DNA from: Paenibacillus tianmuensis
Lineage (GTDB): Bacteria; Bacillota; Bacilli; Paenibacillales; NBRC-103111
Direction of reading: 5' to 3'
Assembly: GCF_900100345.1 (NCBI RefSeq)
Contig: NZ_FMTT01000025.1
Coordinates: 1-64,000 of the forward strand
DNA length: 64,000 nt
Shown here: positions 16,298 through 24,662 of the stretch, piece after piece
How the letters are laid out: each line of letters begins with the position of its first letter
How positions within the stretch are numbered: position 1 is the first letter of the stretch
Position numbers and translations under genes: made by a program
Notes under the pieces: model-generated
Told to the model about the DNA's origin: nothing
The model's input: only the letters and a program-made list of their open reading frames with translations
Databases searched by the model: none

Positions 16298-17131
16298 CTA
16301 CCCCTTGATGCCGGACAGCTCGATGCCTTCGATGAAGTAAGTTTCCGCATACAAAAACAGCAGCACCATCGGCGTCATATAGAGCATGGACGCAGCAAAG
16401 GCAATCCCCCGTTCGCCTTCGCGCACTTTCGATAAATAAACCGACAGCGGCTGCTTGAACGGATCGTCCAGAAAAATAAGCGGCTGCTCCACCATATTCC
16501 AATAATCCGCGAACAGCAGAACAACGAGCGCCCCCAGACCCGGCTTGAGCATCGGGACAATGATCTCGCTGAAAATCCGCACGTGCCCGGCCCCGTCCAT
16601 CTTGGCCGCTTCGATATAGGAGAACGGAATATGCAGCGCGAACTGCCTGAGCATGAATACGCCGAATGCCGCGAAAACGCCGGGCCATATAACCGCAGAC
16701 GGACTGTTCAGCAGCCCCAGCTTATCGGCCATCATATAGTTGGGCACCAGCGTCACTTGGAACGGCATGAGCATCGTCAGGACATAGACGAGAAACAGCG
16801 CATCCCGGCCCCGAAAACGCAGCTTGGCGAAGGCGTAGGCCGCCAGCGCGCCGACGACGGTCTGTCCCGCAATGATGGGCACCACCTGGAAGACCGAATT
16901 CCAGAACATCCTCAGAAAGCTCGAATCGAGGACCAGCACGCTCGCATACTGCTCCAGCGACGCCAGATCCGGCAACAGCTTTAAATTCACAAACCGGTTC
17001 GCGTTCCCTGCGGCAGCGTCGTTCATTTTCCCGATCAGTCCGTAATTGATGCCGATTTCCCGTTCGGTCATCAGCGAATTTGTGAAAGTAATCACGATGG
17101 GCATTAGCAGCACCGCCGCGATGACGGCCAT
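16298..17131 (-). CDS. Carbohydrate ABC transporter permease, MalG/AraQ type
   Basis: The 277-residue integral membrane protein carries the inner-loop EAA motif IEAAKMDGAGHVRIFSEIIVPMLKPGLGALVV (about residues 178-210), which docks the ATPase. Six helices are expected. The ATG at 17131 gives a shortened first helix and has its ribosome site too far upstream. An in-frame stretch further upstream (LLRSSRAWQKGALTVV) follows GGAGGAG with only CTG codons at the right distance (17179 or 17176), so the true start may be a CTG. It pairs with the upstream permease in the same operon. Confidence 0.88.
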   Translation of the reverse strand: MAVIAAVLLMPIVITFTNSLMTEREIGINYGLIGKMNDAAAGNANRFVNLKLLPDLASLEQYASVLVLDSSFLRMFWNSVFQVVPIIAGQTVVGALAAYAFAKLRFRGRDALFLVYVLTMLMPFQVTLVPNYMMADKLGLLNSPSAVIWPGVFAAFGVFMLRQFALHIPFSYIEAAKMDGAGHVRIFSEIIVPMLKPGLGALVVLLFADYWNMVEQPLIFLDDPFKQPLSVYLSKVREGERGIAFAASMLYMTPMVLLFLYAETYFIEGIELSGIKG

Positions 17132-17191
17132 GACGACCGTTAACGCTCCTTTTTGCCAAGCTCTTGAACTTCGCAGCAGACTCTCCTCCCG

Positions 17192-18073
17192 CTATTCCAT
17201 AAACTGCCGGAAACGGCGCTCCAGCGCAAACAACGCGAAAACTACAAGCAGAATGCAGCCCGCCATCAATGTCGCCGCCGCGGTCAATTTCTGCAGCTCC
17301 AGCGTCATGAACATATTGTTCATATAGTGCTGCAGCGTATAGATGCTGTCGTGCGGATAATCGCCCGCGATCAAGTACGTCTCCCGGAATATTTTAAACG
17401 AGCCGGTGATGGACATGATGACGACGAAAAACATCGTCGGCGTTAAATAAACGAGCGTAATGCCGATGAACTGTCGGAGTCGTCCGGCGCCTTCCAGCCC
17501 GGCGGTTTCGTAGTAATCGTTCGGAATCTGCTGAAGCCCGGCCAGAAATAAAATCATGTTGTAGCCGACGTTTTTCCATAAATAAATGACCATGACCACA
17601 TGCCGGGCCGCCTCCGTCTTCATCCAATCCACACGTTCGAGCCCGAAATCACCGAGCCACGCGTTCAGCGAACCGTTCCAGTCGAACAGCATCTGCCAGA
17701 TGAGAACAACCGAGGCTACGGGGACGACAAGCGGCAGCACGTAAGCCGTTCTCAGCATATTGCGTATGTACATCTTCCGGTTCAGCAGCAGCGCCAGCCC
17801 TAAAGACAGCCCCACGATGAGCGGCACGCTGACCGCGGTAAAATAGAACGTATTGGACGCCGCTTTCCGAAACGAACCGCCCGCAAGCAGCTCGCTATAA
17901 TTCGCCAACCCCACGAACCGGCCCCCGACCGGGCGATCCAGGAAGGAGTCGTACACCCCCATAGCAAACGGAATAAGATAGAACAGCGCGAATCCTGCAA
18001 CGCTCGGCGCGAGAAACAGCAGGGCCGCCGCCGAGTCGCTCCGGGTCCATCGTTTCATTCCTGGCTTCAGCAT
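17192..18073 (-). CDS. Carbohydrate ABC transporter permease, MalF/UgpA type
   Basis: The 293-residue protein has six hydrophobic segments. The first begins AALLFLAPSVAGFALFYLIPFAMGVYDSF, typical of sugar permeases, and the EAA loop is ETAGLEGAGRLRQFIGITLVYLTP. It is the first gene of the importer operon. The upstream region (18216-18272) carries a 42-bp element shared with the promoter of the VanY-like gene. That places the importer under probable control of the VanRS-like system encoded just upstream. Confidence 0.9.
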   Translation of the reverse strand: MLKPGMKRWTRSDSAAALLFLAPSVAGFALFYLIPFAMGVYDSFLDRPVGGRFVGLANYSELLAGGSFRKAASNTFYFTAVSVPLIVGLSLGLALLLNRKMYIRNMLRTAYVLPLVVPVASVVLIWQMLFDWNGSLNAWLGDFGLERVDWMKTEAARHVVMVIYLWKNVGYNMILFLAGLQQIPNDYYETAGLEGAGRLRQFIGITLVYLTPTMFFVVIMSITGSFKIFRETYLIAGDYPHDSIYTLQHYMNNMFMTLELQKLTAAATLMAGCILLVVFALFALERRFRQFME

Positions 18074-18198
18074 GAATCCGCAATTGCCGTCTGACTGTCA
18101 CGGTCAAGCCGCATGGCTGCTTTCCTGTTGTTCATCGGATCACCCCCACTTTCTGTGCGTGGTAACAAAAAAACCCTGCTTCTTCATCCCCAGCTCTG

Positions 18199-18224
18199 TC
18201 CTATCCTTCACTCCTAGGATAGGA
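18199..18224. repeat. 9-bp inverted repeat in the leader of the importer operon
   Basis: TCCTATCCT and AGGATAGGA flank an eight-base loop. The right arm overlaps the presumed -10 of the operon promoter, so the dyad lies at the transcription start or early leader. It might be an additional operator or an RNA hairpin. Confidence 0.5.
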
Positions 18225-18272
18225 AATACTGTTTAAAAAGAAGTAGGGTAATCTTAAAGTTTTTCTTAATTT
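18216..18272 (-). promoter_or_regulatory. Importer operon promoter with the 42-bp VanR-like motif (copy B)
   Basis: Reading leftward, an AATTAAGAAAA block is followed by CTTTA, then TTACC, ACTTCTT and TTAAAC, then a TATCCT hexamer at 18221-18216. The same blocks occur in the same order and spacing at 21066-21010 before the VanY-like gene. The left edge overlaps the stop codon of the sensor kinase gene. The lack of a proper -35 fits an activator-dependent promoter. Confidence 0.7.
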
Positions 18273-19360
18273 GTTTGCGGCAGACGCACTTCAAAGATGG
18301 TGCGGCTCGCGCTGCTTTGGGCGGTCACCGTTCCGTCATGCTGCATCACAATGTTCTTCGTGATATACAGGCCGAGACCCGTGCTTCCCTCTTGATACGT
18401 GCGCGCCTTGTCGCCGGTATAGAACATATCGAAGATATGCGGTAGCTCATCGGGCTGGATCGGGACTCCGTAATTGATCACTTGAACCACGACCGCTTCC
18501 GCTTCGGGATAAGCATTCATGTCCACGAACCGGCCGTCTTGTCCGTAACGGATGGCATTGCTCAGCAGATTCTCGAACACGCGCGCCAGCAGGTCTCCGT
18601 CGCCCAATACCGACAAACCGGGGGCCACCTGCAGCCGGGCCGTCAATTGATGCTTCTCAAAGGCTGGATACAGCTCCTCGTTCAACTGGACCAGCAGTTC
18701 GCTGAGATCGATGGGTTGTTTCTCGAAGGCCAGCATGCCGTAGTTCATTCTCGTAATCTCGAACAGCTCGTCGACAAGCTTCTCCAGACGCTGCGATTTT
18801 TGAAAAGCAATATCCGCATACTGTCTGACCTGCTCCTTGGTCAACTGCTCGTCCTTCAGAATAAAATCCAAATAGCCGATCACCGAAGTCAGCGGCGTGC
18901 GCAAATCATGCGCCAAATTCAGGACGAGCTGATCCTTGCTGTTCTCCGCAAAGTCCCCTCTTTCGACGGCTTGCTGCAATTTTTCGCTCGCCAGATTGAT
19001 GTCTGTCGCAATGTCCTCGAACTCGTCGCGGGAGGAAATGTGGACGCGATGCTTAAAATCGCCGCTCGCCAGATGATGGATACCGTTGGAAATTTCATTG
19101 AAATAGGTGGCGTAAGGCTTGGTGAGGACAAAGAAAAACAACGTCGCCAGCGGGATGAAGAAAAGCAAAAAGAAGTTAATATCCCCGACGGTGTTTATGA
19201 ACAGGCGGACGTAAGCCAACGGATCTTCAAACTTTACGAACGTTCGGTAATAAAACTGAAGAATTTTATAGAGCAAATACGTAATACTGCCCGCGAACAG
19301 CATGCTTAAACCGAGGAGCATGATCATTTTGGACCGGAAGCTGCGTACCATGCTAGCCAT
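18266..19360 (-). CDS. VanS-like sensor histidine kinase
   Basis: The 364-residue protein has two membrane helices (about 12-33 and 60-80), a HAMP-like linker (EISNGIHHLASGDFKHRVHISSRDEFEDIA), the H-box LNLAHDLRTPLTS with His151, and the ATPase N, G1 and G2 boxes (ENLLSNAIRYG, GSTGLGLYITKNIVMQHDG). The arrangement and short extracellular loop resemble VanS of the vanG/vanY group. The gene overlaps the response-regulator gene by eight bases, so the two are translationally coupled. It probably senses a cell-wall precursor or antibiotic and phosphorylates the partner regulator. No VanH/A/X ligase genes are present, so glycopeptide resistance proper is not implied. Confidence 0.88.
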   Translation of the reverse strand: MASMVRSFRSKMIMLLGLSMLFAGSITYLLYKILQFYYRTFVKFEDPLAYVRLFINTVGDINFFLLFFIPLATLFFFVLTKPYATYFNEISNGIHHLASGDFKHRVHISSRDEFEDIATDINLASEKLQQAVERGDFAENSKDQLVLNLAHDLRTPLTSVIGYLDFILKDEQLTKEQVRQYADIAFQKSQRLEKLVDELFEITRMNYGMLAFEKQPIDLSELLVQLNEELYPAFEKHQLTARLQVAPGLSVLGDGDLLARVFENLLSNAIRYGQDGRFVDMNAYPEAEAVVVQVINYGVPIQPDELPHIFDMFYTGDKARTYQEGSTGLGLYITKNIVMQHDGTVTAQSSASRTIFEVRLPQTN

Positions 19361-20048
19361 TGAATGTATATCCCACCCCCCACACGGTTTTAATCAGCTT
19401 GTGTTTCCGGTCATCCTCTTGTAATTTTTTCCTCAGCTTCCGGATATGCACCATCACCGTATTGCCGCCTTCATAGTAATCTTCGCCCCACACCTGCTGA
19501 AAAATATTTTCCGCGCTGAACACCTTCTTCGGATAGCTGGCCAGCAGATACAGAATATCGAATTCTTTCGGCGTCAGCTCGACCGGTTCGCCATATAAGG
19601 TGACCGTGCGCTGATCGGGATAGATGGCCAAGCCTCCCGCTTCCAGCACGGGCTTGTTCTCCGCCGACGATTGGCTGAGCAGTCTGGAACGCCGCAGTTG
19701 GGCGTTCACGCGGGCGATCAGCTCCATCGGGTTGAACGGTTTGGTCATATAATCGTCCGCACCCCTCACCAAGCCTGCGATTTTATCCAGATCGGATGTC
19801 TTGGCGCTCAAGAAAATGATCGGCATATGATTCGTTTCCCGGATTTGCCGGGTCACTTCGTAACCGTCCACTTTGGGCATCATAATATCTACTATCGCCA
19901 GATCAATCGATTGCGTCTGAACGGCCTGAATCGCTTCCTGCCCATCCGCTGCTTTAATCACATGGTAGCCTTCCTTGGTTAGATGCAGTCCGATCAAATC
20001 GGCAATCGCCGTCTCGTCGTCCGCGATCAAAATCGTGATCCGCTTCAT
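19353..20048 (-). CDS. VanR-like OmpR-family response regulator
   Basis: The 231-residue protein has a receiver domain with acidic pocket ADDE (residues 9-12), phospho-acceptor Asp54 in AIVDIMMP and YMTKPF near the domain end. A C-terminal winged helix includes LTPKEFDILYLLASYPKKVFS and HIRKLRKKLQEDDRKHKLIKTVWGVGY. The ATG at 20048 is chosen because AGAGGGTGA precedes it. It is transcribed after the VanY-like gene and before the kinase. The duplicated 42-bp element upstream of both the vanY-like gene and the sugar importer is the obvious candidate binding site. Confidence 0.9.
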   Translation of the reverse strand: MKRITILIADDETAIADLIGLHLTKEGYHVIKAADGQEAIQAVQTQSIDLAIVDIMMPKVDGYEVTRQIRETNHMPIIFLSAKTSDLDKIAGLVRGADDYMTKPFNPMELIARVNAQLRRSRLLSQSSAENKPVLEAGGLAIYPDQRTVTLYGEPVELTPKEFDILYLLASYPKKVFSAENIFQQVWGEDYYEGGNTVMVHIRKLRKKLQEDDRKHKLIKTVWGVGYTFNG

Positions 20049-20101
20049 GGCATTCACCCTCTGCATAGAGTTAACAATTCCATTCTACCAGAACTTCCGG
20101 A

Positions 20102-20977
20102 TCAAGGAAGCAAGGTCACAATGACGCCGTCCATATTGTTTCCAGATCGTTCATAGCGGCGACCGGCCGGTACCGGAATAGACGTATTGCCGGAAACGGG
20201 ATAATACGAGACTTCGTAGGCTTTGCCCTCTACCGTCGTCGAAATCGTCTTTTGTTCCTTCAGGAAATCCAAATATTGCTCCAACGTAAAGTTTTTCTCC
20301 TGCATGATCGCGCTATGCGGCAAGCCAACATAGCGAAAATGCCACGGCTCGTATTGAATGCCCGTGATCTCCGTCTTGTCCTTGGGATAGCGCAAAATAA
20401 ATCCGTAAGCCCAGGCGTTTTTTTGCAGCCACTTCCCTTCCGGGGCGCGGTTCATCTCCGTTTGAGTCGATCCGATATCAAGGGATAAGCCCAAGTTATG
20501 CTCGCTGTAGCCCGCAGGCAGCGCATAATCGGCGCCCATACTTTTATACAGCCGGCCTTGTTCTTGATTGTCCCGGTAACCGCTGCTGATCATAAAATGA
20601 CGCACCCCTTCTTTGGCAGCAGCATCGACCATCGTTTGGAATTTTTGCGCCACGCCTTGCGACAGCCGGATCGTCTTATCCAGCAGCCCGTATCCCTTGA
20701 CCAATTCCTTATGCTGAAACAGGTTGGCTACATCCGCCGTGACACCCTCTTGACGCACCGGATACTGCTTGTTGACCAACAGCAGATTCCCTTGGTAAAT
20801 CTGGCTTTTGGTTACTTTTATCGTTTGGGCCTTCGTTTGATGCTTCGTTTGGGAAACCGCCTCTTGCGCTTGGTCGCCCGCTTTGCTATACTCCCCGATT
20901 ACCACTTGCGGTTCCTGTTGAATGGCTTCACACCCCAGTGGCAAAAGAATGACAAGCAAAAAAAACCACTTCTTCAT
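20102..20977 (-). CDS. VanY-like D-alanyl-D-alanine carboxypeptidase lipoprotein (M15B)
   Basis: The 291-residue protein has lipobox LPLGC (Cys16) and an M15B peptidase domain. SSGYRDNQEQGRLY near 131-144, SEHNLGLSLDIG with His160 and Asp167, and EPWHFRYVG with His213 supply the zinc ligands. It should trim the terminal D-Ala from muropeptide stems at the outer face of the membrane. It is the first gene of a vanY-vanR-vanS-like operon, starting at motif copy A. Autoregulation by the downstream two-component system is likely but not shown. Confidence 0.9.
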   Translation of the reverse strand: MKKWFFLLVILLPLGCEAIQQEPQVVIGEYSKAGDQAQEAVSQTKHQTKAQTIKVTKSQIYQGNLLLVNKQYPVRQEGVTADVANLFQHKELVKGYGLLDKTIRLSQGVAQKFQTMVDAAAKEGVRHFMISSGYRDNQEQGRLYKSMGADYALPAGYSEHNLGLSLDIGSTQTEMNRAPEGKWLQKNAWAYGFILRYPKDKTEITGIQYEPWHFRYVGLPHSAIMQEKNFTLEQYLDFLKEQKTISTTVEGKAYEVSYYPVSGNTSIPVPAGRRYERSGNNMDGVIVTLLP

Positions 20978-21009
20978 CTCCGCTTCCTCCTTACGCTTTC
21001 ATCCTGTAA

Positions 21010-21066
21010 GGATACGGAGTAACGTTTAACAAGAAGTCAGGTAAAGATAAAGATTTTCTTAATTTT
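21010..21066 (-). promoter_or_regulatory. VanY-like operon promoter with the 42-bp VanR-like motif (copy A)
   Basis: Leftward this reads AATTAAGAAAA, TCTTTA, TTTACC, ACTTCTT, TTAAAC and a TATCCT hexamer at 21015-21010. In both copies the distance from TATCCT to the TTAAAC block is the same (15 bases between their first plus-strand positions). TTAAGA...TCTTTA forms a loose dyad typical of OmpR-class sites. Confidence 0.7.
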
Positions 21067-21139
21067 TCATCGTTCAAAGCAGTTCCTATCTAGGGTTTGA
21101 GTGTCATCGCGATTTCTGGGGCTGCTGTAAATCCGTTAT

Positions 21140-21185
21140 TTGCAAATGTTAGTTTTTGTGGTATTATTGACTTACCGTTAGGTAA
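21140..21185 (+). promoter_or_regulatory. Promoter with TTACCGTTAGGTAA operator
   Basis: TTTGCA (21140-21145), a 17-bp spacer and TATTAT (21163-21168) form a promoter. It is followed at once by the palindrome TTACC-GTTA-GGTAA (21172-21185) over the presumed start of transcription. The dyad is of TetR/MarR size. The controlling protein is not adjacent. Confidence 0.55.
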
Positions 21186-21248
21186 ATAAGAGATGTAGCG
21201 ATCCTAATCCGCCATCTCTTGAATCGGTTTAACGAGGAGGAGAATACA

Positions 21249-21536
21249 TTGAAAATGAAGGTTGAATTCGTCCTTTTGGACAAAAACGGAGAGACGGTTC
21301 AGAGGGAACTAGAACCGGAAGAAATTGAGATTCTTATGGAACTCGAAGCAGTGAGATTGCCAGTTGGTCCTGGCTCGACTCCCAAATCTCTGACCATCGC
21401 TGAGGCACAACTTGACCTTTGCGAAGCGACACCCTTTATTAGAGTAGAGGTCCTTGATCCTGCTGCTGCCAAGTCTACTGACTCTGATGATGATTCTGAC
21501 GAAGAAGAATCGTTTCTTGATCAATTGTTTAAATAG
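21249..21536 (+). CDS. Small acidic protein of unknown function
   Basis: A TTG at 21249 lies at proper distance from GAGGAGGAG and gives 95 residues; an ATG two codons later is the alternative. The N-terminal two thirds look folded, alternating polar and hydrophobic (KVEFVLLDKNGETVQRELEP, EEIEILMELEAVRLPVG). The tail is a run of Ser, Asp and Glu followed by SFLDQLFK. I recognise no family. It has its own promoter with a palindromic operator and a textbook terminator, so it is a genuine, independently regulated gene. Confidence 0.7.
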   Translation: MKMKVEFVLLDKNGETVQRELEPEEIEILMELEAVRLPVGPGSTPKSLTIAEAQLDLCEATPFIRVEVLDPAAAKSTDSDDDSDEEESFLDQLFK

Positions 21537-21541
21537 TGTTA

Positions 21542-21571
21542 ATAAAAAGCACCTTAACAGGTGCTTTTTAT
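21542..21571 (+). terminator. Terminator of the small acidic protein gene
   Basis: AAAAAGCACC pairs with GGTGCTTTTT around TTAACA-type loop bases, directly after the stop codon. The long A and T flanks make it effective in both directions. Confidence 0.9.
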
Positions 21572-21700
21572 TATGCAAAAAGAGAGGTGCGGCGGCATGC
21601 CCAAGTAAACCGAAGAAGCCGTGTATGACTCCGCGACCAATGAGCTTCCTTTTACTTTCAGGTTATGCGCATGTCTCCTTAAATTTTGCGCCCCCAAAGG

Positions 21701-22936
21701 CTAGAACAGCACCGGCAAGCTCGTAAGAGAGCGCATTGTGTTACGATGATATGTCAATTGCTCCGGTGCGACTGCCAGGCGCAGATGAGGCAGCCGCTGC
21801 AGCAGCGTGCCGAAAACGATCTGCCCCTTCAGACGTGCCAGCGGTGCTCCCATGCACTGATGGATGCCCTTGCCGAAGGCGAGATGCTCATTCTCTTCCC
21901 GCGTGATATCCAATGCCTCGGGATTGGAAAACTGATGCGGGTCCCGATTGGCGCCGGCCAGCGAGACCAGAACCATCTCCCCTTTGCGGATTTCCTTGCC
22001 GTGCATGATGATATCCTCGCTTGCAAAGCGGCTGGCAATCATGACGGGTCCCGCATAGCGCAGCAGCTCCTCGACGGCGGAGGGAAGCAGGGATGGGTCG
22101 CTGCGGAGCAAGCGCATTTGTTCGGGATGCTGCAGCAAAGCCAATGTGCCGTTGCCGATCAGATTTACCGTCGTTTCATGCCCGGCGAGCATGAGCAGCC
22201 AAATGGTTGAAAGAAGCTCGTTCTCGCTTAATTGATCTCCTTTATCATGAGCTTGGAGCAAGCCGCTTGTTACGTCATTCCCGGGATGTGCGCGCTTTTC
22301 GGCTAACAATGCTTTGAAATACTCAGTAAACTCATCGAGAACTTCACCGACGGTATCCGCTTGATTCGGATCATCCAAGGAAGCATTCCAGAACTTACGT
22401 ATCCACTCGCGGAATCGGTCCCGATCGGCAGCGGGAATTCCCAGCATCTCGGAAATGACTGTAATGGGGAGCGGATAGGCAAAATCCGCAATCAGGTCCA
22501 TCCTTCCCCGCTCCTGCACCGCATCCAACAGCTCGTCGGCAATCTGCTGAATTCGAGGACGCATGTCCTCGATCTTGCGAGGAGTGAAGGCTTTGGAGGC
22601 CAGCCTGCGCAAGCGGGTATGGTCTGGCGGATCGGCCATCAGCATATTCGGCATCCGTTTCGTCCATTCCATGAATTTGCTTGCGGACGCGATCTCCTGG
22701 TCCGATTCTCGTTGAACCTGCGATGGTGCGAACTTCCGCATATCTTTGACAAAACGAGGGTCCTTCAGAATTGTAGCGACATCGTCATGACGGAAAGCGA
22801 CCCATGCTCCTCCCATCCCGAAAAAGTCATCAAGGCGGTACAGAGGCTCTTGCTGTCCGGCGAGTCGCTTATAGAACGCAATGAAATCACGCATCATTTC
22901 CGGTGAAGCAAAATCGCCGCTAGTGATTTTTTCCAT
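21701..22936 (-). CDS. Cytochrome P450
   Basis: The 411-residue class-I bacterial P450 shows the I-helix oxygen-activation motif AGHETT (251-256), the K-helix ExxR (Glu290-Arg293), and the heme loop FGKGIHQCMG with Cys361 as the iron ligand. ADPPDHTRLRRLASKAFTPR is the usual C-helix region. It needs an external ferredoxin/reductase, and none is adjacent. It resembles CYP107/109-type enzymes that hydroxylate fatty acids, macrolides or terpenoids, but the substrate cannot be read. A TetR-like remnant directly upstream suggests it lost its dedicated repressor. Confidence 0.93.
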   Translation of the reverse strand: MEKITSGDFASPEMMRDFIAFYKRLAGQQEPLYRLDDFFGMGGAWVAFRHDDVATILKDPRFVKDMRKFAPSQVQRESDQEIASASKFMEWTKRMPNMLMADPPDHTRLRRLASKAFTPRKIEDMRPRIQQIADELLDAVQERGRMDLIADFAYPLPITVISEMLGIPAADRDRFREWIRKFWNASLDDPNQADTVGEVLDEFTEYFKALLAEKRAHPGNDVTSGLLQAHDKGDQLSENELLSTIWLLMLAGHETTVNLIGNGTLALLQHPEQMRLLRSDPSLLPSAVEELLRYAGPVMIASRFASEDIIMHGKEIRKGEMVLVSLAGANRDPHQFSNPEALDITREENEHLAFGKGIHQCMGAPLARLKGQIVFGTLLQRLPHLRLAVAPEQLTYHRNTMRSLTSLPVLF

Positions 22937-22937
22937 A

Positions 22938-23240
22938 TCACTTACCCCTTTCCTTTACTCCGCAATTCCATATCGGATCTGTGACCATAATCAACTCGAA
23001 TGCCTGCTTCCGATCCACCCCTTCCCGAAGGGGAACCGCTTCAAACAACCTCTCTAACACTTGATTCCTCTCCGCATTCCCCATACCATATTTTACCTCA
23101 ATATCCTGTTTCAGTTCAACCGGCGGAGAATAAAAGGCTCCGTACACCAATTTCAATTCATCGGGGTATGCTGACCAGTTGATTAATATGTCTGTGCCGT
23201 GATCATGCAAATTCAGCTTTTCATGCTTCTTTGCATGCAC
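22938..23240 (-). pseudogene. Remnant resembling the C-terminal half of a TetR-family regulator
   Basis: The frame reads GTDILINWSAYPDELKLVYG, SPPVELKQDIEVKYG, then VLERLFEAVPLREGVDRKQA and FELIMVTDP. The GVDRKQA-type helix and overall pattern are typical of the ligand-binding half of TetR proteins. No DNA-binding domain precedes it: the upstream sequence is the start region of uraA. The stop overlaps the P450 leader. I read it as a truncated repressor gene, inferred from pattern rather than a confirmed match. Confidence 0.5.
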
Positions 23241-23289
23241 TATAATACGGTAGATAACAATAATTAAAACGATCAAAAGGGGAACTTCA

Positions 23290-24564
23290 ATGTCGCGAAT
23301 CATCCAAGTTCATGAGAAACCGCCCTTCTGGAAGAGCTTGCCGCTCGGGCTGCAGCATCTGTTTGCCATGTTCGGGTCCACAGTTCTTGTTCCAATCCTG
23401 TTCAAGGTCGACCCGGCCACGATTCTGTTAATGAACGGCATCGGGACCTTGCTTTACCTGTTCATTACCAAGGGGAAAATTCCCGCTTACCTCGGCTCCA
23501 GCTTCGCCTTTCTTTCGCCGGTTTTCGTCGTTCTGGCGGAAAAAGGGTATAACGCCGCGCTCGGAGGCTTCCTGGTGGTCGGCGTCATCTTCACCATCGT
23601 CGCCCTGCTAATCCGTTATGTGGGAACCGCCTGGATCGACGTCGTATTCCCTCCGGCTTCCATGGGGGCGATCGTCGCGGTGATCGGGCTTGAGCTCGTT
23701 CCGACGGCCGCCAAGATGGCCGGCTTCATCGCTCCGGACGGAGCGCCCGCAGGTTGGTCCCCGGATGCCACGACCATTACGGTCTCCGTGATAACGATGC
23801 TGGTCGGCGTGCTTGGATCGGTGCTGTTCCGCGGAATATTCAAAATCATTCCGATCCTGATCGCCATCGTCGTCGGCTATGTGCTGTCCAGCGTGCTCGG
23901 GCTGGTGCATGTACAAGCGGCGGTCGGCGCAGCCAACTGGCTAACGCTGCCTACCTTCTATACGCCGGTTTGGGATTGGACAAGCATCGCCATTATCGCC
24001 CCTGCCGCGCTGGTGGTCATCGCCGAGCATATCGGTCACCTGATTGTAACCGGCAATATTGTCGGCAAAGATCTGTCCAAGGACCCGGGACTCAGCCGTT
24101 CTTTGCTTGGCAACGGCGTCTCCACCGTGATCTCCGCGTCGGTAGGCTCCACCCCTAATACGACGTATGGGGAAAATATCGGCGTCATGGCGATCAGCCG
24201 CGTCTATTCCGTCTGGATCGTCGGTCTGGCGGCCATCATGGCTGTCGTCCTTTCCTTCGTCGGTAAGCTATCGGCGCTGATCCAAACCATTCCCACCGCG
24301 GTAATGGGAGGCGTTTCGCTGCTGCTGTTCGGCGTCATTGCCGCATCCGGCATCCGCATGCTGGTCGAGACGAAGGTCGACTATTCCAAGCCTGCGAACC
24401 TGATCCTGACTACGGTTGTGCTGGTCGTCGGTCTAAGCGGGGCGGCGTTCAAGTGGGGGCATCTCGAGCTAAAGGGCATGGCCCTTGCCACGGTCGTGGC
24501 GATTCTGCTCAGCTTGGTGTTCAAGTTGTTCGAGGTTCTGAAGTGGTCGAACGATACAGATTAA
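23290..24564 (+). CDS. uraA: Uracil permease (NCS2/NAT family)
   Basis: The 424-residue protein has about fourteen hydrophobic segments and the uracil-type signature. It includes LGLQHLFAMFGSTVLVPIL near the start, AEHIGHLIVTGNIVGKDLSKDPGL with the substrate-binding Glu, and SVGSTPNTTYGENIGVMAISRVYS, diagnostic of UraA/PyrP. It imports uracil with a proton. It stands outside any visible pyr operon and I see no PyrR attenuator in the short leader. AAAGGGGAA precedes the ATG. A hairpin terminator follows. Confidence 0.93.
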   Translation: MSRIIQVHEKPPFWKSLPLGLQHLFAMFGSTVLVPILFKVDPATILLMNGIGTLLYLFITKGKIPAYLGSSFAFLSPVFVVLAEKGYNAALGGFLVVGVIFTIVALLIRYVGTAWIDVVFPPASMGAIVAVIGLELVPTAAKMAGFIAPDGAPAGWSPDATTITVSVITMLVGVLGSVLFRGIFKIIPILIAIVVGYVLSSVLGLVHVQAAVGAANWLTLPTFYTPVWDWTSIAIIAPAALVVIAEHIGHLIVTGNIVGKDLSKDPGLSRSLLGNGVSTVISASVGSTPNTTYGENIGVMAISRVYSVWIVGLAAIMAVVLSFVGKLSALIQTIPTAVMGGVSLLLFGVIAASGIRMLVETKVDYSKPANLILTTVVLVVGLSGAAFKWGHLELKGMALATVVAILLSLVFKLFEVLKWSNDTD

Positions 24565-24574
24565 GTAAACGCGC

Positions 24575-24625
24575 AAAGGGCACTGCCCGAAAGGTCTGCT
24601 TAGACCTTCGGACAGGCCCTTTTGA
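24575..24625 (+). terminator. Terminator after uraA
   Basis: AAAGGGC pairs with GGCCCTTT around an inner hairpin made of CCGAAAGGTCT and AGACCTTCGG, followed by TTTTGATTT. It sits between convergent genes. Confidence 0.85.
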
Positions 24626-24662
24626 TTTGCCGTTTTTGTTTCATGGCAACGAAAAGGAGGGC

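Noticed and set aside
18482..19309. 275-codon plus-strand ORF opposite the VanS-like kinase
   Set aside because: Antisense shadow; no ribosome site and no family resemblance.
18266..20977. A glycopeptide-resistance (van) cluster
   Set aside because: Only VanY-, VanR- and VanS-like genes are present; VanH, ligase and VanX genes needed for precursor replacement are absent.
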